In this document: in pieces, positions 31,968-43,239 of the stretch | How the letters are laid out: every line of letters starts with the position of its first letter | How positions within the stretch are numbered: position 1 is the first letter of the stretch | Assembly (NCBI RefSeq): GCF_041438805.1 | Contig: NZ_CP109190.1 | Location: 6,820,001 to 6,884,000 of the forward strand | Direction of reading: 5' to 3' | DNA: 64,000 nt | DNA from: Streptomyces sp. NBC_01707 | GTDB taxonomy: Bacteria; Actinomycetota; Actinomycetes; Streptomycetales; Streptomycetaceae | Notes under the pieces: model-generated | The model's input: only the letters and a program-made list of their open reading frames with translations | What the model was told of the DNA's origin: nothing | The model's database searches: none | Program-made: the position numbers and the translations under genes

Positions 31968-33314
31968 ATGACTGCTGCATCCGATCCGTCGGAAGAGCTC
32001 GTCGCTCTTGCCGCCGAGGCGTACGTCTACGGGTATCCGCTGGTCTTCGACCTCTCGACGGCCGAGGACTTCACGCAGGTGGGTGTCGGCCCGCTGGCGC
32101 CCACCCCGTTCAATCACTTCGCGCACCCGGGCCGATCGGCGGACCCCGGCACCCACCGGGCCTCCGTCGGTGACGACACGCTCCGCTCGGTCGCCCAGCT
32201 CGACCTCTCCGGCGGGCCGGTCCGGCTGCATGTCCCCGACACCGACGGTGCGTACTACGTGCTGCAGTTCGTGGACACCTGGACCAACAACTTCGCGTAC
32301 GTCGGCAGCCGCGCCACCGGTACGGATGAGGGCGACTGGCTCGTCGTGCCGCCGGGCTGGGCGGGCAGTGAGCCCGGTGGGATGCGTGGGGTGATCGACG
32401 CGCCGACCTCCGTGGTCTCCGTGATCGGCCGCATCGCGTGTGACGGCCCCGACGACGTGGAGCGCGTCCGTGAGCTGCAGAAACAGCTCACGCTCACGCA
32501 TCTCGAACCCGGGACGCACCGTACGGGGCTGCCCGCACCCGACACCGACGTACCGCAGCAGCTGCGCTTCTTCGAGCAGCTCAGGGTGTGGATGGCCGAC
32601 TTCCCGCCGGCTGCCGCCGACTGCGCGTACCAGGACAGGTTCCAGCCGCTGGGGCTGCTGGAGGAGGGGCCTTCGCCGTACGTCTCCGCCGACCCCGTCC
32701 TCGTACGCGCACTCGCCGAGGGGATGGAGCGCGGCAGGGCACGCGTGGCGGAGGCGGCGCGGCCGGATGCGGCGGGCGGTGGGCGGTGGGTGATGGATCC
32801 GCACCTCTTCGACTACAACCTGGACCGCTTCGGAGTGGGGACGATCGACTCGCCGGAGTGGAAGATGGCCGACCGGGAGGCGTCCTACCTGGTCAGGGCG
32901 GTGGCGGCAGGCATCGCGCCGTGGGGGGCGCATGGCTACGAGGCCGTGGCCGCACACACCTCCGACGACGCCGACGGCCATCGGCTGAACGGTGCCCACT
33001 CCTATGTGCTGCGCTTCGAGCAGCCGCCGCCGGTCGAGGCGTTCTGGTCCTTGACCATGTACGACGCCCCGGACGGACGCCTCGCCGAGAGCCCGGCGGG
33101 CCGGCACGCGATCGGCGACCGTACGCCCGGGCTGGTGCGCGCGGACGACGGGTCGCTGACCGTTCACCTGGGGGAGGAGCGTCCTGCGGACCTCGCGGCG
33201 GCGAACTGGCTGCCCGCGCCCGAGGGGGACTTCCGGCTCGTGCTCAGGCTCTACGCGCCGGGGCGCGCGGTGTTCGACGGCAGTTACGAGATCCCTGCGG
33301 TCGAGCGGAACTGA
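31968..33314 (+). CDS. DUF1254/DUF1214 domain protein
   Basis: This 448-residue protein joins a DUF1254 region (about residues 10-150; AAEAYVYGYPLVFDL, FNHFAHPGRSADP, RSVAQLDLSGGPVRLHVPD, YYVLQFVDTWTNNFAYVG) and a C-terminal DUF1214 region (LNGAHSYVLRFEQPPPVEAFWSLTMYDAPDGRL and LGEERPADLAAANWLPAPEGDFRLVLRLYAP). Proteins of this kind occur in many soil bacteria; the fold is known but the reaction is not. There is no signal peptide, so it is cytoplasmic. The ATG at 31968 starts the family sequence. It is probably co-transcribed with the DUF7144 gene. Confidence 0.88.
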   Translation: MTAASDPSEELVALAAEAYVYGYPLVFDLSTAEDFTQVGVGPLAPTPFNHFAHPGRSADPGTHRASVGDDTLRSVAQLDLSGGPVRLHVPDTDGAYYVLQFVDTWTNNFAYVGSRATGTDEGDWLVVPPGWAGSEPGGMRGVIDAPTSVVSVIGRIACDGPDDVERVRELQKQLTLTHLEPGTHRTGLPAPDTDVPQQLRFFEQLRVWMADFPPAAADCAYQDRFQPLGLLEEGPSPYVSADPVLVRALAEGMERGRARVAEAARPDAAGGGRWVMDPHLFDYNLDRFGVGTIDSPEWKMADREASYLVRAVAAGIAPWGAHGYEAVAAHTSDDADGHRLNGAHSYVLRFEQPPPVEAFWSLTMYDAPDGRLAESPAGRHAIGDRTPGLVRADDGSLTVHLGEERPADLAAANWLPAPEGDFRLVLRLYAPGRAVFDGSYEIPAVERN

Positions 33315-33375
33315 AGCCGGTCCGGGGGCGCCCGGTTGCCGGGGCGATGTCAGTGGGTCGGTTCACACTGGAGGC

Positions 33376-33603
33376 ATGTGCCGCAGCATCAAGACCCTTC
33401 GCCCGCCCGCCATCCCCGAAGAGGCCACCGAGGAGGACATCCGGGCCGCCGCCCTGCAGTTCGTACGCAAGGTGTCCGGCTTCCGGGCTCCGGCCGCGCA
33501 CAATCAGGAGGTGTTCGACCGGGCCGTCGACGAGATCGCCGAAGCGACCGCCCGACTGCTGGACCGTCTTGAGGTGCGAGGGGCGCCCGTCAGGACGCCT
33601 TAG
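33376..33603 (+). CDS. DUF2277 protein
   Basis: This 75-residue protein starts with MCRSIKTLRPP, the diagnostic lead of DUF2277, and continues ATEEDIRAAALQFVRKVSGF and FDRAVDEIAEATARLLDRL. It is a small helical protein of unknown role. It overlaps the 3' end of the convergent DedA-type gene by 14 bases. Confidence 0.88.
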   Translation: MCRSIKTLRPPAIPEEATEEDIRAAALQFVRKVSGFRAPAAHNQEVFDRAVDEIAEATARLLDRLEVRGAPVRTP

Positions 33604-34270
33604 GCGCCGAAGCCGCGGCGGTGGCCGGCGCGTGGCTGGCGGCCGCCTCCGCGGGGCGGCGCATCAGGTACGCGGCCAGCGCGCCGGCCATGAACAGGGC
33701 GAGCACCGAGACCGCCGTGCCCAGCCATGTTGCGCCGAGCCACTGGCCGCCGAAGTAGCCGAGGCCCACGCTGTAGCCCGCCCACGCCACGCCGGCCAGG
33801 GCCGACCAGGGCAGGAATTCCTTCACCTTGCGGTGCGCCGCGCCCGCGCCCAGGGAGACGACCGAGCGGCCCGCCGGGGCGAAGCGGGCGATGACGACGA
33901 GGATGCCGCCGCCGCGGCTCAGGGCCGCGCCGAGACGTTCCTGCGCGGTGGTGAGGCGGCGGGAGCGGGCGATGGCGCGGTCCAGCCGGTCGCCGCCGCG
34001 CCAGGCCAGGCGGTACGCGACGAGGTCGCCGAGCACCGAGGCGGTGGCCGCGCTCAGGATCAGCGCGAGGAGCGACGGAACCTGGGGGACCTCTCCGGCG
34101 GAGCCGGCCGCGCCTGCGACCGAGGTCGTGCCGGCGGCGGCCGCCGTGGCCGCCGTGATCACCAGGACCCCGCTGGGCAGCACGGGCAGGAAGACGTCCA
34201 GGAGCACCGAGAGGGCGACCACCGCATAGATCCATGGGCTGCCGGTCAGCGCACCCATACTCTCGAGCAC
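33590..34270 (-). CDS. DedA-family membrane protein (VTT domain)
   Basis: This 226-residue protein has the DedA layout: a first helix (YAVVALSVLLDVFLPVLPSGVLVI), a helix with GDLVAYRLAWRGG, the conserved loop FAPAGRSVVSLGAGAAHRKVKEFLPW, and two last helices (WAGYSVGLGYFGGQWLG, AVSVLALFMAGALAAYLM). Some DedA proteins flip polyprenyl phosphates or phospholipids. Here the usual FGR/R motif reads RFAPAGRSVV, so a key region is preserved. The GTG at 34270 has GGGGAG eight bases upstream and is preferred over the ATG at 34258. Confidence 0.82.
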   Translation of the reverse strand: MLESMGALTGSPWIYAVVALSVLLDVFLPVLPSGVLVITAATAAAAGTTSVAGAAGSAGEVPQVPSLLALILSAATASVLGDLVAYRLAWRGGDRLDRAIARSRRLTTAQERLGAALSRGGGILVVIARFAPAGRSVVSLGAGAAHRKVKEFLPWSALAGVAWAGYSVGLGYFGGQWLGATWLGTAVSVLALFMAGALAAYLMRRPAEAAASHAPATAAASAPKAS

Positions 34271-34481
34271 CTTGCGTACTCCCCGTTCGTTCCAACGCCG
34301 CGACGTCGCAGGGGAGCGGCAGGGGCGGCAGGGCCAGCTGTACAGCGTACGCCTGCCGTTTACCTGCACATCACTACGCGCGGGGGATGTTGTGCACCTC
34401 ACGTGTCACATGCGAAGCGCCTGCCTCACAGGCCTCGGGGGCCGGTGGGGCAGGCGCGGCAACACGGGACTCGCCGGAGGC

Positions 34482-34940
34482 TCAGGCCGCGACCGCCGGT
34501 GCCTGCTCGCGGGCGCGGTCCTCGCCGGGCCCCGCGTCACTCCGCCGTGCGAACAGCCGGTCCAGGGCCAGGGAGCCGGGGCCGGTGAAGACCAGCAGCA
34601 GGAACACCCAGCAGAAGACCGCGGACGGCTCGCCACCGTTCTGCAGCGGGAAGAGCGCCTCGGGCTGGTGGACCTTGAAGTACGCGTACGCCATGGAGCC
34701 GGAGGCGACGAAGGCGGCGATACGGGTGCCGAGGCCCAGGACGATCAGGGCGCCGCCGACGAGCTGGATGAGCGCCGCGTACCAGCCCGGCCAGGTGCCG
34801 GTGGGTATGGAGCCGCCGCCCATGGCGCCGCCGAGGATGCCGAAGAGCGAGGCGGCGCCGTGGCAGGCGAAGAGCAGGCCGACGACGATCCGGAACAGGG
34901 CGAGGGCGTGGGGTTGTGCACGGTTCAGACGTGCGTACAT
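34482..34940 (-). CDS. DoxX-family membrane protein
   Basis: This 152-residue protein has four helices: ALALFRIVVGLLFACHGAASLFG (residues 12-34), WYAALIQLVGGALIVLGLGTRIAAFVASG, MAYAYFKVHQP and AVFCWVFLLLVFTGPGSLALDRL. HGxxSLFG and GTRIAAF are typical DoxX features. The role is unclear; members have been linked to thiosulfate oxidation and to oxidative-stress complexes. The ATG at 34940 is followed by the usual basic lead, and GGAGCCCT lies upstream. Confidence 0.85.
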   Translation of the reverse strand: MYARLNRAQPHALALFRIVVGLLFACHGAASLFGILGGAMGGGSIPTGTWPGWYAALIQLVGGALIVLGLGTRIAAFVASGSMAYAYFKVHQPEALFPLQNGGEPSAVFCWVFLLLVFTGPGSLALDRLFARRSDAGPGEDRAREQAPAVAA

Positions 34941-35053
34941 GGGGGGAGGGCTCCTTCGGTCGGTGGGGGACGGGAACCGATTGAGCGCCTCAGGTCAGGG
35001 TGACCTCACTAGTGCTTGCAAGTTCAACATTTTGCCGACTGGCTGAAAGTTGC

Positions 35054-36751
<1,698 letters not shown>

Positions 36752-36769
36752 GAGGTGTCCTCCTCGCGT

Positions 36770-36846
36770 CGTTCCGTACGGACGGGGCCCGTGCGCGTAC
36801 GGACGAAGCCCGTCGCGTGCGAGCGGGCTCCGTACCGTACGGAACG
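36770..36846. promoter_or_regulatory. 12-bp inverted repeat upstream of PhoD-like gene
   Basis: CGTTCCGTACGG (36770-36781) and CCGTACGGAACG (36835-36846) are exact complements around 53 bases, in the gap between the phosphatase start and the HNH nuclease stop. It could be an operator pair or a long hairpin ending the nuclease transcript. Confidence 0.4.
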
Positions 36847-36871
36847 GCGGGGGAGGGGTGAGCGGTTCCGG

Positions 36872-37516
36872 TCAGCAGCCGTTGAGAACGGACTGGAGCG
36901 CGCTCTTCTCCGCCGAGTCGACGGTCAGGTTGTAGTAGTGCTTCACGTGTACCCAGGCGCGCGCGTACGTGCAGCGGTAGGCGGTGCGGGACGGCAGCCA
37001 CGTCGACGGATCCTGGTCGCCCTTGGACTGGTTGACGTTGTCCGTGACCGCGATGAGCTGCGGGCGCGTCAGGTCGTTGGCGAAGGACTGGCGTTGCGCG
37101 GTGGTCCAGCTGCTCGCGCCCGAGCGCCAGGCCTCGGCGAGCGGGACCATGTGGTCGATGTCCAGATCGGAGGCGGCGGTCCAGGTGGCACCGTCGTACT
37201 CCGAGTACCAACTGCCGCTGACGGCCGTACAGCTGGAGTTCTGCGTCACGTTCGTGCCGTCCCGCTTCAGGACGACCTCACGGGTGTCGCAGGCGCCCGA
37301 CTGGGTTATCCAGTGCGGGAACAGGTCCCGGCTGTATCCGCTCGACGAGCCTTCCGCCTTGACGGTCAGCTGGCTGAGGTAGGTGCGGGCGGTGGACGCG
37401 GCGACCGGCGTGGGCATCGCTGCCTGTGCCGTGGGCGCGGTGAGCAGTCCGCTGGTTGCGGCGAGTGCGGCGGATGCGACGACGACGCCGATGCGACGCG
37501 CGTAGACACCTGACAT
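36872..37516 (-). CDS. secreted HNH-type nuclease (DUF1524 family)
   Basis: This 214-residue protein has a signal peptide (MSGVYARRIGVVVASAALAA, cut near AQA) and the DUF1524/HNH core: LDIDHMVPLAEAWRSGA (near residue 120, with the catalytic DIDHMVPL), TDNVNQSKGDQDPSTWLPS, and YARAWVHVKHYYNLTVDSAEK. Four cysteines likely form disulfides, as expected outside the cell. Such nucleases degrade extracellular DNA for nutrient use. The ATG at 37516 follows AAGGGAGTT. Confidence 0.88.
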   Translation of the reverse strand: MSGVYARRIGVVVASAALAATSGLLTAPTAQAAMPTPVAASTARTYLSQLTVKAEGSSSGYSRDLFPHWITQSGACDTREVVLKRDGTNVTQNSSCTAVSGSWYSEYDGATWTAASDLDIDHMVPLAEAWRSGASSWTTAQRQSFANDLTRPQLIAVTDNVNQSKGDQDPSTWLPSRTAYRCTYARAWVHVKHYYNLTVDSAEKSALQSVLNGC

Positions 37517-37733
37517 GCGAACTCCCTTGATGTGGGGGGATCTTGGACGGGCGACCCGTGGACCCGGCCATCGTGGCGGCGCCAGGTTTCTGCGGGGTGG
37601 GCGCCAGGTAACAGAGTGGCGACATGTGCACGTCACATCAAGGGGTGTGACAGGGCTGACGCACCGACAGTTCGGGGATGTGGAAGGCCGATTCGTACCG
37701 GGAGCCGGAGTGGGGCCGTCCTATGGTGGCCGC

Positions 37734-38468
37734 GTGCTGCTTCCGGTCAACATCACGCTCGGTGTCGTCCTCGCCCTGCTGCTCGCGGCGGCCGCCGTCG
37801 TCGCCGCCGTGGCCTCGCTCGGCCGGTCGCGCGAGATCGCCCTGGCCGGGCTGCGGGCCGCGGTCCAACTCGCCGCCGTCTCCCTGCTCATCGGCTGGGT
37901 GGTCCGCTCGTTGCCGGCGCTGCTCGGCTTCCTGGTGCTGATGTACGCGGTCGCGGTACGGACCGCGGGGCGCCGGATCACCGCGAACCGCACCTGGTGG
38001 TGGGCGGCCCTGCCGATCGCCGCAGGGGTCGCGCCGGTGGTCGGCGTCCTGCTGCTCACCGGACTCCTGCCGGTCCGCGGCCTCGCGCTGATCCCGGTCA
38101 CGGGCATCCTCATCGGAGGTGCGCTCACCGCGACCGTGCTCGGCGGTCGGCGCGCCCTGGACGAACTGACCATGCGGCGCGGGGAGGTGGAGGCGGGGAT
38201 GGCGCTCGGGCTGCTCGACCGCGACGCGCGGATGGAGATCGCCCGGCCCGCGGCGTCGGAGGCGCTGCTGCCGGGGCTGGACCAGACGCGGACGGTGGGG
38301 CTCGTCACGCTGCCCGGGGCGTTCGTGGGCATGCTGCTGGGCGGCGCCTCACCGGTTCAGGCGGGGGCCGTGCAGCTGTTCGTGCTGGTCGCGCTGATGG
38401 CCGTACAGGCGGTGGCCGTCGCGACGGTCCTTGAACTCGTGGCGCGCGGACGGATGTACCGGGACTGA
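37734..38468 (+). CDS. FetB/YbbM-type ABC permease (UPF0014)
   Basis: This 244-residue protein has about seven membrane helices and the conserved segment LIPVTGILIGGALTATVLGGRRALDEL followed by GEVEAGMALGLL, which is diagnostic for the UPF0014/FetB family, together with RTVGLVTLPGAFVGMLLGGASPVQAGAVQ. FetB works with the ATPase FetA in iron export or peroxide resistance in Escherichia coli. No ATPase gene is adjacent, so the partner must be elsewhere. The GTG at 37734 is chosen from the family start; the ribosome box is weak. Confidence 0.85.
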   Translation: MLLPVNITLGVVLALLLAAAAVVAAVASLGRSREIALAGLRAAVQLAAVSLLIGWVVRSLPALLGFLVLMYAVAVRTAGRRITANRTWWWAALPIAAGVAPVVGVLLLTGLLPVRGLALIPVTGILIGGALTATVLGGRRALDELTMRRGEVEAGMALGLLDRDARMEIARPAASEALLPGLDQTRTVGLVTLPGAFVGMLLGGASPVQAGAVQLFVLVALMAVQAVAVATVLELVARGRMYRD

Positions 38469-38518
38469 GCCCGCCCGGGGAAAGGCTCAGGAGATGTCCC
38501 CGGCCGATCGGCCGGACG

Positions 38519-39184
38519 CTACTGAGGGGCGCTGATGTGCAGCTGGATCGAGCCGTCGGCCGACGCCGCCACGCGGATCTGTGTCAGATCCACGACGTGT
38601 GCGTCCGGCGCCAGCGCCGCGGCGCGCGGGCCGACGCCCACGACGCGCATGCCGGCCGCCCGGCCCGCCGCGATGCCGGCCTCCGAGTCCTCGAAGACGA
38701 TGCAGTCCGCCGGAGCGAAGCCCAGTTCGGCCGCGCCCTTGAGGAAACCCTCGGGGTCGGGCTTGCTGGCGCCGACGCATTCCGCCGTGACGCGGATGCT
38801 CGGCATCCGCAGTCCGGCTGCCGTCATCCGGGCCCGGGCCAGCGCCTCGTCCGCCGAGGTCACCAGGGCGTGCGGGAGCGCGGCGATCGCGTCCAGGAAA
38901 GCGGGGGCGCCGCCGATCGGGACCACTCCGTCGGTGTCGGCGGTCTCCTCGGCGAGCATCACACGGTTGTCCGCGTAGTTCTGCTCCATCGGGCGGTGGG
39001 GGAGGAGTACCGCCATCGTGGCGTACCCCTGGCGCCCGTGGACCACCTTGAGCGCGGCCTCCGGGTCCAGGCCCTCCCGCAGTGCCCACCGCCGCCAGCA
39101 GCGCTCCACCACGGCGTCGGAGTTCACGAGGGTGCCGTCCATGTCGAGCAGGAGGGCACGTGCGGTGAGGACGGTGGCCGGCAT
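38519..39184 (-). CDS. HAD-family sugar-phosphate phosphatase
   Basis: This 221-residue protein carries HAD motif I LLLDMDGTLVNSD (near residue 11), motif II VTSADE (near 108), motif III KPDPEGF and motif IV FEDSEAGIAAG (near 168). The helical cap between motifs I and II is of the beta-phosphoglucomutase/DOG phosphatase kind, so phosphosugars are the likely substrates. The ATG at 39184 begins MPATVLTARALLLDMDG. It stands alone. Confidence 0.88.
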   Translation of the reverse strand: MPATVLTARALLLDMDGTLVNSDAVVERCWRRWALREGLDPEAALKVVHGRQGYATMAVLLPHRPMEQNYADNRVMLAEETADTDGVVPIGGAPAFLDAIAALPHALVTSADEALARARMTAAGLRMPSIRVTAECVGASKPDPEGFLKGAAELGFAPADCIVFEDSEAGIAAGRAAGMRVVGVGPRAAALAPDAHVVDLTQIRVAASADGSIQLHISAPQ

Positions 39185-39361
39185 CGGCGGTCTCCAGGCG
39201 GGGGGAAGGAGGGCAGCGCGGGGTGACGCGAACAAGCGGGTGAAGGGAACAAGCAGCCCCGCCCGCCGGTCAGGGAGTGCGGGCGAGGGCTACTTTGTTC
39301 CCTCACGATACAAAAAGCTGCCCGGGAAAGCGAATCCCCGCCGTGGGGGACCCTCCTGCCG

Positions 39362-40384
39362 TCAGGACCGGCCGCGGCCGGTCGTCTCCGCCTCCAGCGC
39401 GCGCCGGGTGTTCGGACCGTAGACGCCGGCCGGATCGCCCTCGATGGACTTGTACGACTGATAGACGCTCACCGCGTGCTCGACCTGGCCCGTGTAGTCG
39501 CCGTCGTCGCGCCCCCGGTACAGCCACACCTCCTGCAGCCGCCGTTGCAGCTCGGCCACCGCGGGGCCGTGGTCGCCGTGCTGCAGCGTGCGACCGTGCG
39601 GGTGCGCGATCGACGGGGCCGACGACGTTCCGGCGGACTCCTCGGGGGAGGCCGGGGCCGACGGTGCGGCCGGGCGCGACGAGGTGGCGGACGGGGAGGG
39701 CGAGGCGCTCGCCGACGCCGATGCGGAGGCGGATGCTGACGGCGATGCGGAGACCGAGGGCGAGGCGGACGGAGACGCGGACGCCGACGTCGACACATCG
39801 GGTGAGGGGGACGCATCGGGGGCGGCCGACACCACGGTGCTCGGCAGGGCCTGTTCGCCGTCGGCGCCCCCCTTGCCGTCCCCGCTGAACAGTCCGCCGA
39901 CGAACGCCGCAGTGCCCACCACCGTGACCACGGCGGCGCCCACGGCGACCGCCGCGAACGGGCGGCGACGGCGCGGCTGCACCGGATCCACCCCGCCCAG
40001 GGCGTCCATGGTGTCCGTGGCGTCCCTGGTCCCGTAGCGCGGCTCCGGCCCTCCGGCGCTCCCCTGCGGTGCGGGCGCCGGACCTGCCATCGCCTCGCGG
40101 TCGAGGAACAGCGGCATCGTCGTGGCCGCGTCGTTCCCCGACGGCGGGTCGGCCGTCATCGCGTCGGCCGCCGTCCCGTCGCCCCCCAGCGACACGTACG
40201 GCCTGATCCGCAGCGGATCGAAGTCCTCCGCCGCCGCCGTCTCCGCCTGCGCGGCGGCCCGTCGCGCCGCCCGCTCCGCGCATCCGCAGCCGGGCCCGGC
40301 GGAGGGTCTCCCCTCCGGTGTCCCGTCCGGTCTCTCCGTCGATCTGTTGTCCGTACCGCACTCCGGGCATACCTGTCCGGTCAT
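39362..40384 (-). CDS. membrane-anchored peptidoglycan-binding protein
   Basis: This 340-residue protein has a zinc-ribbon-like start (CPECGTDN, then CGCAERAARR), a long acidic cytoplasmic stretch, one membrane helix (FAAVAVGAAVVTVVGTAAFVGGLF, about residues 148-171), a Ser/Pro/Ala-rich extracellular linker of about 90 residues, and a C-terminal peptidoglycan-binding domain (LQHGDHGPAVAELQRRLQEVWLY then YTGQVEHAVSVYQSY and GVYGPNTRRALEAET). It bridges the membrane and the wall, perhaps as a wall sensor or scaffold. It is divergent from the MFS exporter gene, 121 bases apart. Confidence 0.85.
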   Translation of the reverse strand: MTGQVCPECGTDNRSTERPDGTPEGRPSAGPGCGCAERAARRAAAQAETAAAEDFDPLRIRPYVSLGGDGTAADAMTADPPSGNDAATTMPLFLDREAMAGPAPAPQGSAGGPEPRYGTRDATDTMDALGGVDPVQPRRRRPFAAVAVGAAVVTVVGTAAFVGGLFSGDGKGGADGEQALPSTVVSAAPDASPSPDVSTSASASPSASPSVSASPSASASASASASASPSPSATSSRPAAPSAPASPEESAGTSSAPSIAHPHGRTLQHGDHGPAVAELQRRLQEVWLYRGRDDGDYTGQVEHAVSVYQSYKSIEGDPAGVYGPNTRRALEAETTGRGRS

Positions 40385-40505
40385 TTCGTGGGTCCCCTCC
40401 CCTTGAACTGCCTGCGATTATGCAGCCCGCCGCGATGACGCCCCAACAGGCCATAACGGTCCACTGCGGCCAGGATGGGGATGTAGCGGACCCGAGGAGA
40501 GTTTT

Positions 40506-42548
40506 ATGGCCAACCAGCTGAGCCCCCCGGCGCCGGCTCCCGGCGAAACCCGCTCCCGGCGGACCGTCCTTGTCGCCATCGGCGCCCTGCTCCTCGGCAT
40601 GCTGCTCGCCGCACTCGATCAGACCATCGTCTCCACCGCACTGCCGACCATCGTCAGCGATCTCGGCGGCCTGGAGCACCTGTCGTGGGTGGTCACCGCC
40701 TATCTGCTGGCGTCGACCGCCGCGACCCCGCTCTGGGGCAAGCTCGGCGACCAGTACGGGCGCAAGAAGCTCTTCCAGATCGCCATCGTCATCTTCCTCG
40801 TCGGCTCCGCACTCTGCGGCATGGCCCAGAACATGCCGCAGCTGATCGGCTTCCGTGCTCTGCAGGGCCTCGGCGGCGGCGGTCTGATCGTGCTCTCGAT
40901 GGCGATCGTCGGCGACCTCGTCCCCCCGCGTGAACGTGGCAAGTACCAGGGCCTGTTCGGTGCGGTCTTCGGCATGACGAGCGTCCTCGGACCGCTGCTC
41001 GGCGGCCTCTTCACCGAGCACCTCAGCTGGCGCTGGGTCTTCTACATCAACCTGCCGATCGGCATCGTCGCGCTGCTCGTCATCGCCGCAGTGCTGCACA
41101 TCCCGGTCCGCGAGGCCAAGCACGTCATCGACTACCTGGGCACCTTCCTCATCGCCGCCGTGGCCACCTGTCTGGTCCTGGTCGCCTCACTGGGCGGCAC
41201 CACGTGGGCCTGGGGCTCGGCACAGATCATCGGGCTCTCCGTCGTCAGCGTGCTGCTGCTGATCGCATTCGTGTACGCCGAGCGGCGCGCCGCCGAACCC
41301 GTCCTGCCGCTTAAGCTGTTCCGGATCCGCACGTTCAGTCTCGTCGCCGTCATCAGTTTCGTCATCGGCTTCGCGATGTTCGGTGCGATGACCTATCTGC
41401 CGACGTTCCTGCAGGTCGTGCACAACATCACGCCGACCATGTCCGGTGTGCACCTGCTGCCGATGGTCGCCGGCCTGCTCGTCACATCGACCGTGTCCGG
41501 CCAGATCGTCAGCCGTACCGGCCGCTGGAAGGTCTTTCCGATCCTGGGCACCGGCATCACGGCGATCGGGCTGATGCTCCTGCACCGGCTCACGGAGTTC
41601 AGCAGCACCGGGCAGATGAGCGCCTGCTTCTTCGTCTTCGGTGCCGGGCTCGGTCTGGTGATGCAAGTCCTCGTGCTGGTCGTGCAGAACGCCGTCACCT
41701 ACGAGGACCTGGGCGTGGCCACCTCCGGGGCGACGTTCTTCCGCTCCATCGGCGCCTCGTTCGGTGTCGCCATCTTCGGCACGATCTTCACCAACCGGCT
41801 CACCGACAAACTCGGCGCGGCGCTCTCCGGCATCACCCTGCCACCCGGCGTCGACGCGGGCCGGCTGGCCGACGACCCGCGCGCCATCGCCCAACTGCCG
41901 CCCGCACTGCGGCCCCCGGTGCTCCATGCGTTCTCCACGTCGATCACCGATGTCTTCCTGTACGCCGCCCCGGTCGTCCTGGTCGCCTTCGCCTTCGCCT
42001 GGTTCCTCAAGGAGGACAAGCTGCGCGGCTCGGTGACGGCCCCCGACAGCACCGAGACCCTGGCGTCCAACCCGGTCGAGCGGTCCTCGTACGACGAGTG
42101 CGCGCGGGCCCTGTCGGTGCTCGCGACCCGCGAGGGGCGACGCGATGCCTATGTGAAGATCACCGAGCGTGCGGGGTACGACCTGCTGCCCGCGGCGAGC
42201 TGGATGCTGCTGCGCGTCAAACGGCACGGCACCGTCGAACCCGGGCTGCTCGCCGACACCATCCCGGTGCCGCTGCGCGTGATCAGTGACGCGGCGCGGC
42301 AGCTCGAGGAGCGAGGTCTGGCCCGGCGTGAAGGGGTGCAGCTGGTGCTCACCGACAAGGGCTCGGAGGTCGTGATGAAGCTCGCGCAGGCCCGCGAGGA
42401 GTCGCTGGCCGAGCTGTTGGGCGACTGGTGGGGGCCGGAACGGCCGAGCGATCTGCGCAAACTCGTGGAGGAGCTGACCGCCGAGACGTGTGGATCGAAA
42501 GAGGAACAGCCGCACGGTCCGGAGCCGAGACGGGACCACGCGGCCTGA
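40506..42548 (+). CDS. DHA2-type MFS exporter fused to a MarR-like winged helix
   Basis: This 680-residue protein has 14 predicted membrane helices (residues 20-515) with the drug:proton antiporter motifs [20 protein letters not shown] (motif D1), [13 protein letters not shown] (motif A) and [33 protein letters not shown] (motifs B and C region). Residues 540-660 form a soluble tail like a MarR winged helix ([54 protein letters not shown]). It probably exports toxic compounds with proton influx. The fused tail may sense substrate on the inner face. The ATG at 40506 follows GAGGAGAG. Confidence 0.9.
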   Translation: MANQLSPPAPAPGETRSRRTVLVAIGALLLGMLLAALDQTIVSTALPTIVSDLGGLEHLSWVVTAYLLASTAATPLWGKLGDQYGRKKLFQIAIVIFLVGSALCGMAQNMPQLIGFRALQGLGGGGLIVLSMAIVGDLVPPRERGKYQGLFGAVFGMTSVLGPLLGGLFTEHLSWRWVFYINLPIGIVALLVIAAVLHIPVREAKHVIDYLGTFLIAAVATCLVLVASLGGTTWAWGSAQIIGLSVVSVLLLIAFVYAERRAAEPVLPLKLFRIRTFSLVAVISFVIGFAMFGAMTYLPTFLQVVHNITPTMSGVHLLPMVAGLLVTSTVSGQIVSRTGRWKVFPILGTGITAIGLMLLHRLTEFSSTGQMSACFFVFGAGLGLVMQVLVLVVQNAVTYEDLGVATSGATFFRSIGASFGVAIFGTIFTNRLTDKLGAALSGITLPPGVDAGRLADDPRAIAQLPPALRPPVLHAFSTSITDVFLYAAPVVLVAFAFAWFLKEDKLRGSVTAPDSTETLASNPVERSSYDECARALSVLATREGRRDAYVKITERAGYDLLPAASWMLLRVKRHGTVEPGLLADTIPVPLRVISDAARQLEERGLARREGVQLVLTDKGSEVVMKLAQAREESLAELLGDWWGPERPSDLRKLVEELTAETCGSKEEQPHGPEPRRDHAA

Positions 42549-42613
42549 GCCGGGCGGCCCGATCCCGGCGCGGCCCGGCAGGCGTCACCCGATCCGGGGC
42601 GGCCTCGCCCGGC

Positions 42614-43090
42614 CTACAGCTCCTTGGCGAACCAGTGCTCCGCGTACGGATTCCGGTGGAACGCCGGGACTTCCGAGTAGCCGTGTTTGGCGTACAGTCC
42701 GCGCGCCTCCACCAGGTCGTTGCGGGTGTCCAGCCGGATCCGCCGTACGCCGAACGCACGCGCGGCGCTCTCGACGGCCGCCAGCAGCAGCCCGCCGCCG
42801 CCCGTGCCGCGGAACTGCGGGCGCACGAACACCCGGGTCAGCTCCGCCACGTCCGCGTCGATCAGGAGCAGCCCGGCGCAGGCCGCCGGATTCCCGTCGA
42901 ACCTGCCGACGACGAACTCACCGGTCGGTGGGACGAGCCGCTCGACACCGTCGTCGGCGAGTCCCTCGTCGATCTCCCGGGCGGTCGCCGGCCGCCCCCA
43001 GTACCGGCTGGCGACCTCGTCGTAGTAGTCCCGGCGCAGCGCGGTGGAGTCGGGGGAGTCGAAGCGGTCCGGGGCGACAATCCAGGTCAT
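42614..43090 (-). CDS. GNAT-family N-acetyltransferase
   Basis: This 158-residue protein shows the GNAT core: LTRVFVRPQFRGTGGGGLLLAAVESAARAFGVRRIRLDTRNDLVEARGLYAKHGYSEVPAF in the second half, with the pyrophosphate loop RGTGGGG (near residue 98). The start MTWIVAPDRFDSPDS at 43090 is the family-like N-terminus. The acceptor is unknown. It is a single gene between the exporter and the DUF2330 gene. Confidence 0.85.
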   Translation of the reverse strand: MTWIVAPDRFDSPDSTALRRDYYDEVASRYWGRPATAREIDEGLADDGVERLVPPTGEFVVGRFDGNPAACAGLLLIDADVAELTRVFVRPQFRGTGGGGLLLAAVESAARAFGVRRIRLDTRNDLVEARGLYAKHGYSEVPAFHRNPYAEHWFAKEL

Positions 43091-43239
43091 GTGCGTGATT
43101 GTGACCTGTGCATGATCGGGAGCCAAACGATTTGACCGCGGTCCGCCCGCGCGGCAGGTCTCGCGGATGGGGCGGTGCCGGATCTCCGTACCGCGCTTCA
43201 CCCCGCGCACAGCTGTTCGTGATCCCCTCGTGGCCGCGT

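Noticed and set aside
32588..34588. 666-codon plus frame across the DUF1254, DUF2277 and DedA genes
   Set aside because: It crosses three well-supported genes, is Arg/Gly-rich and has no domain.
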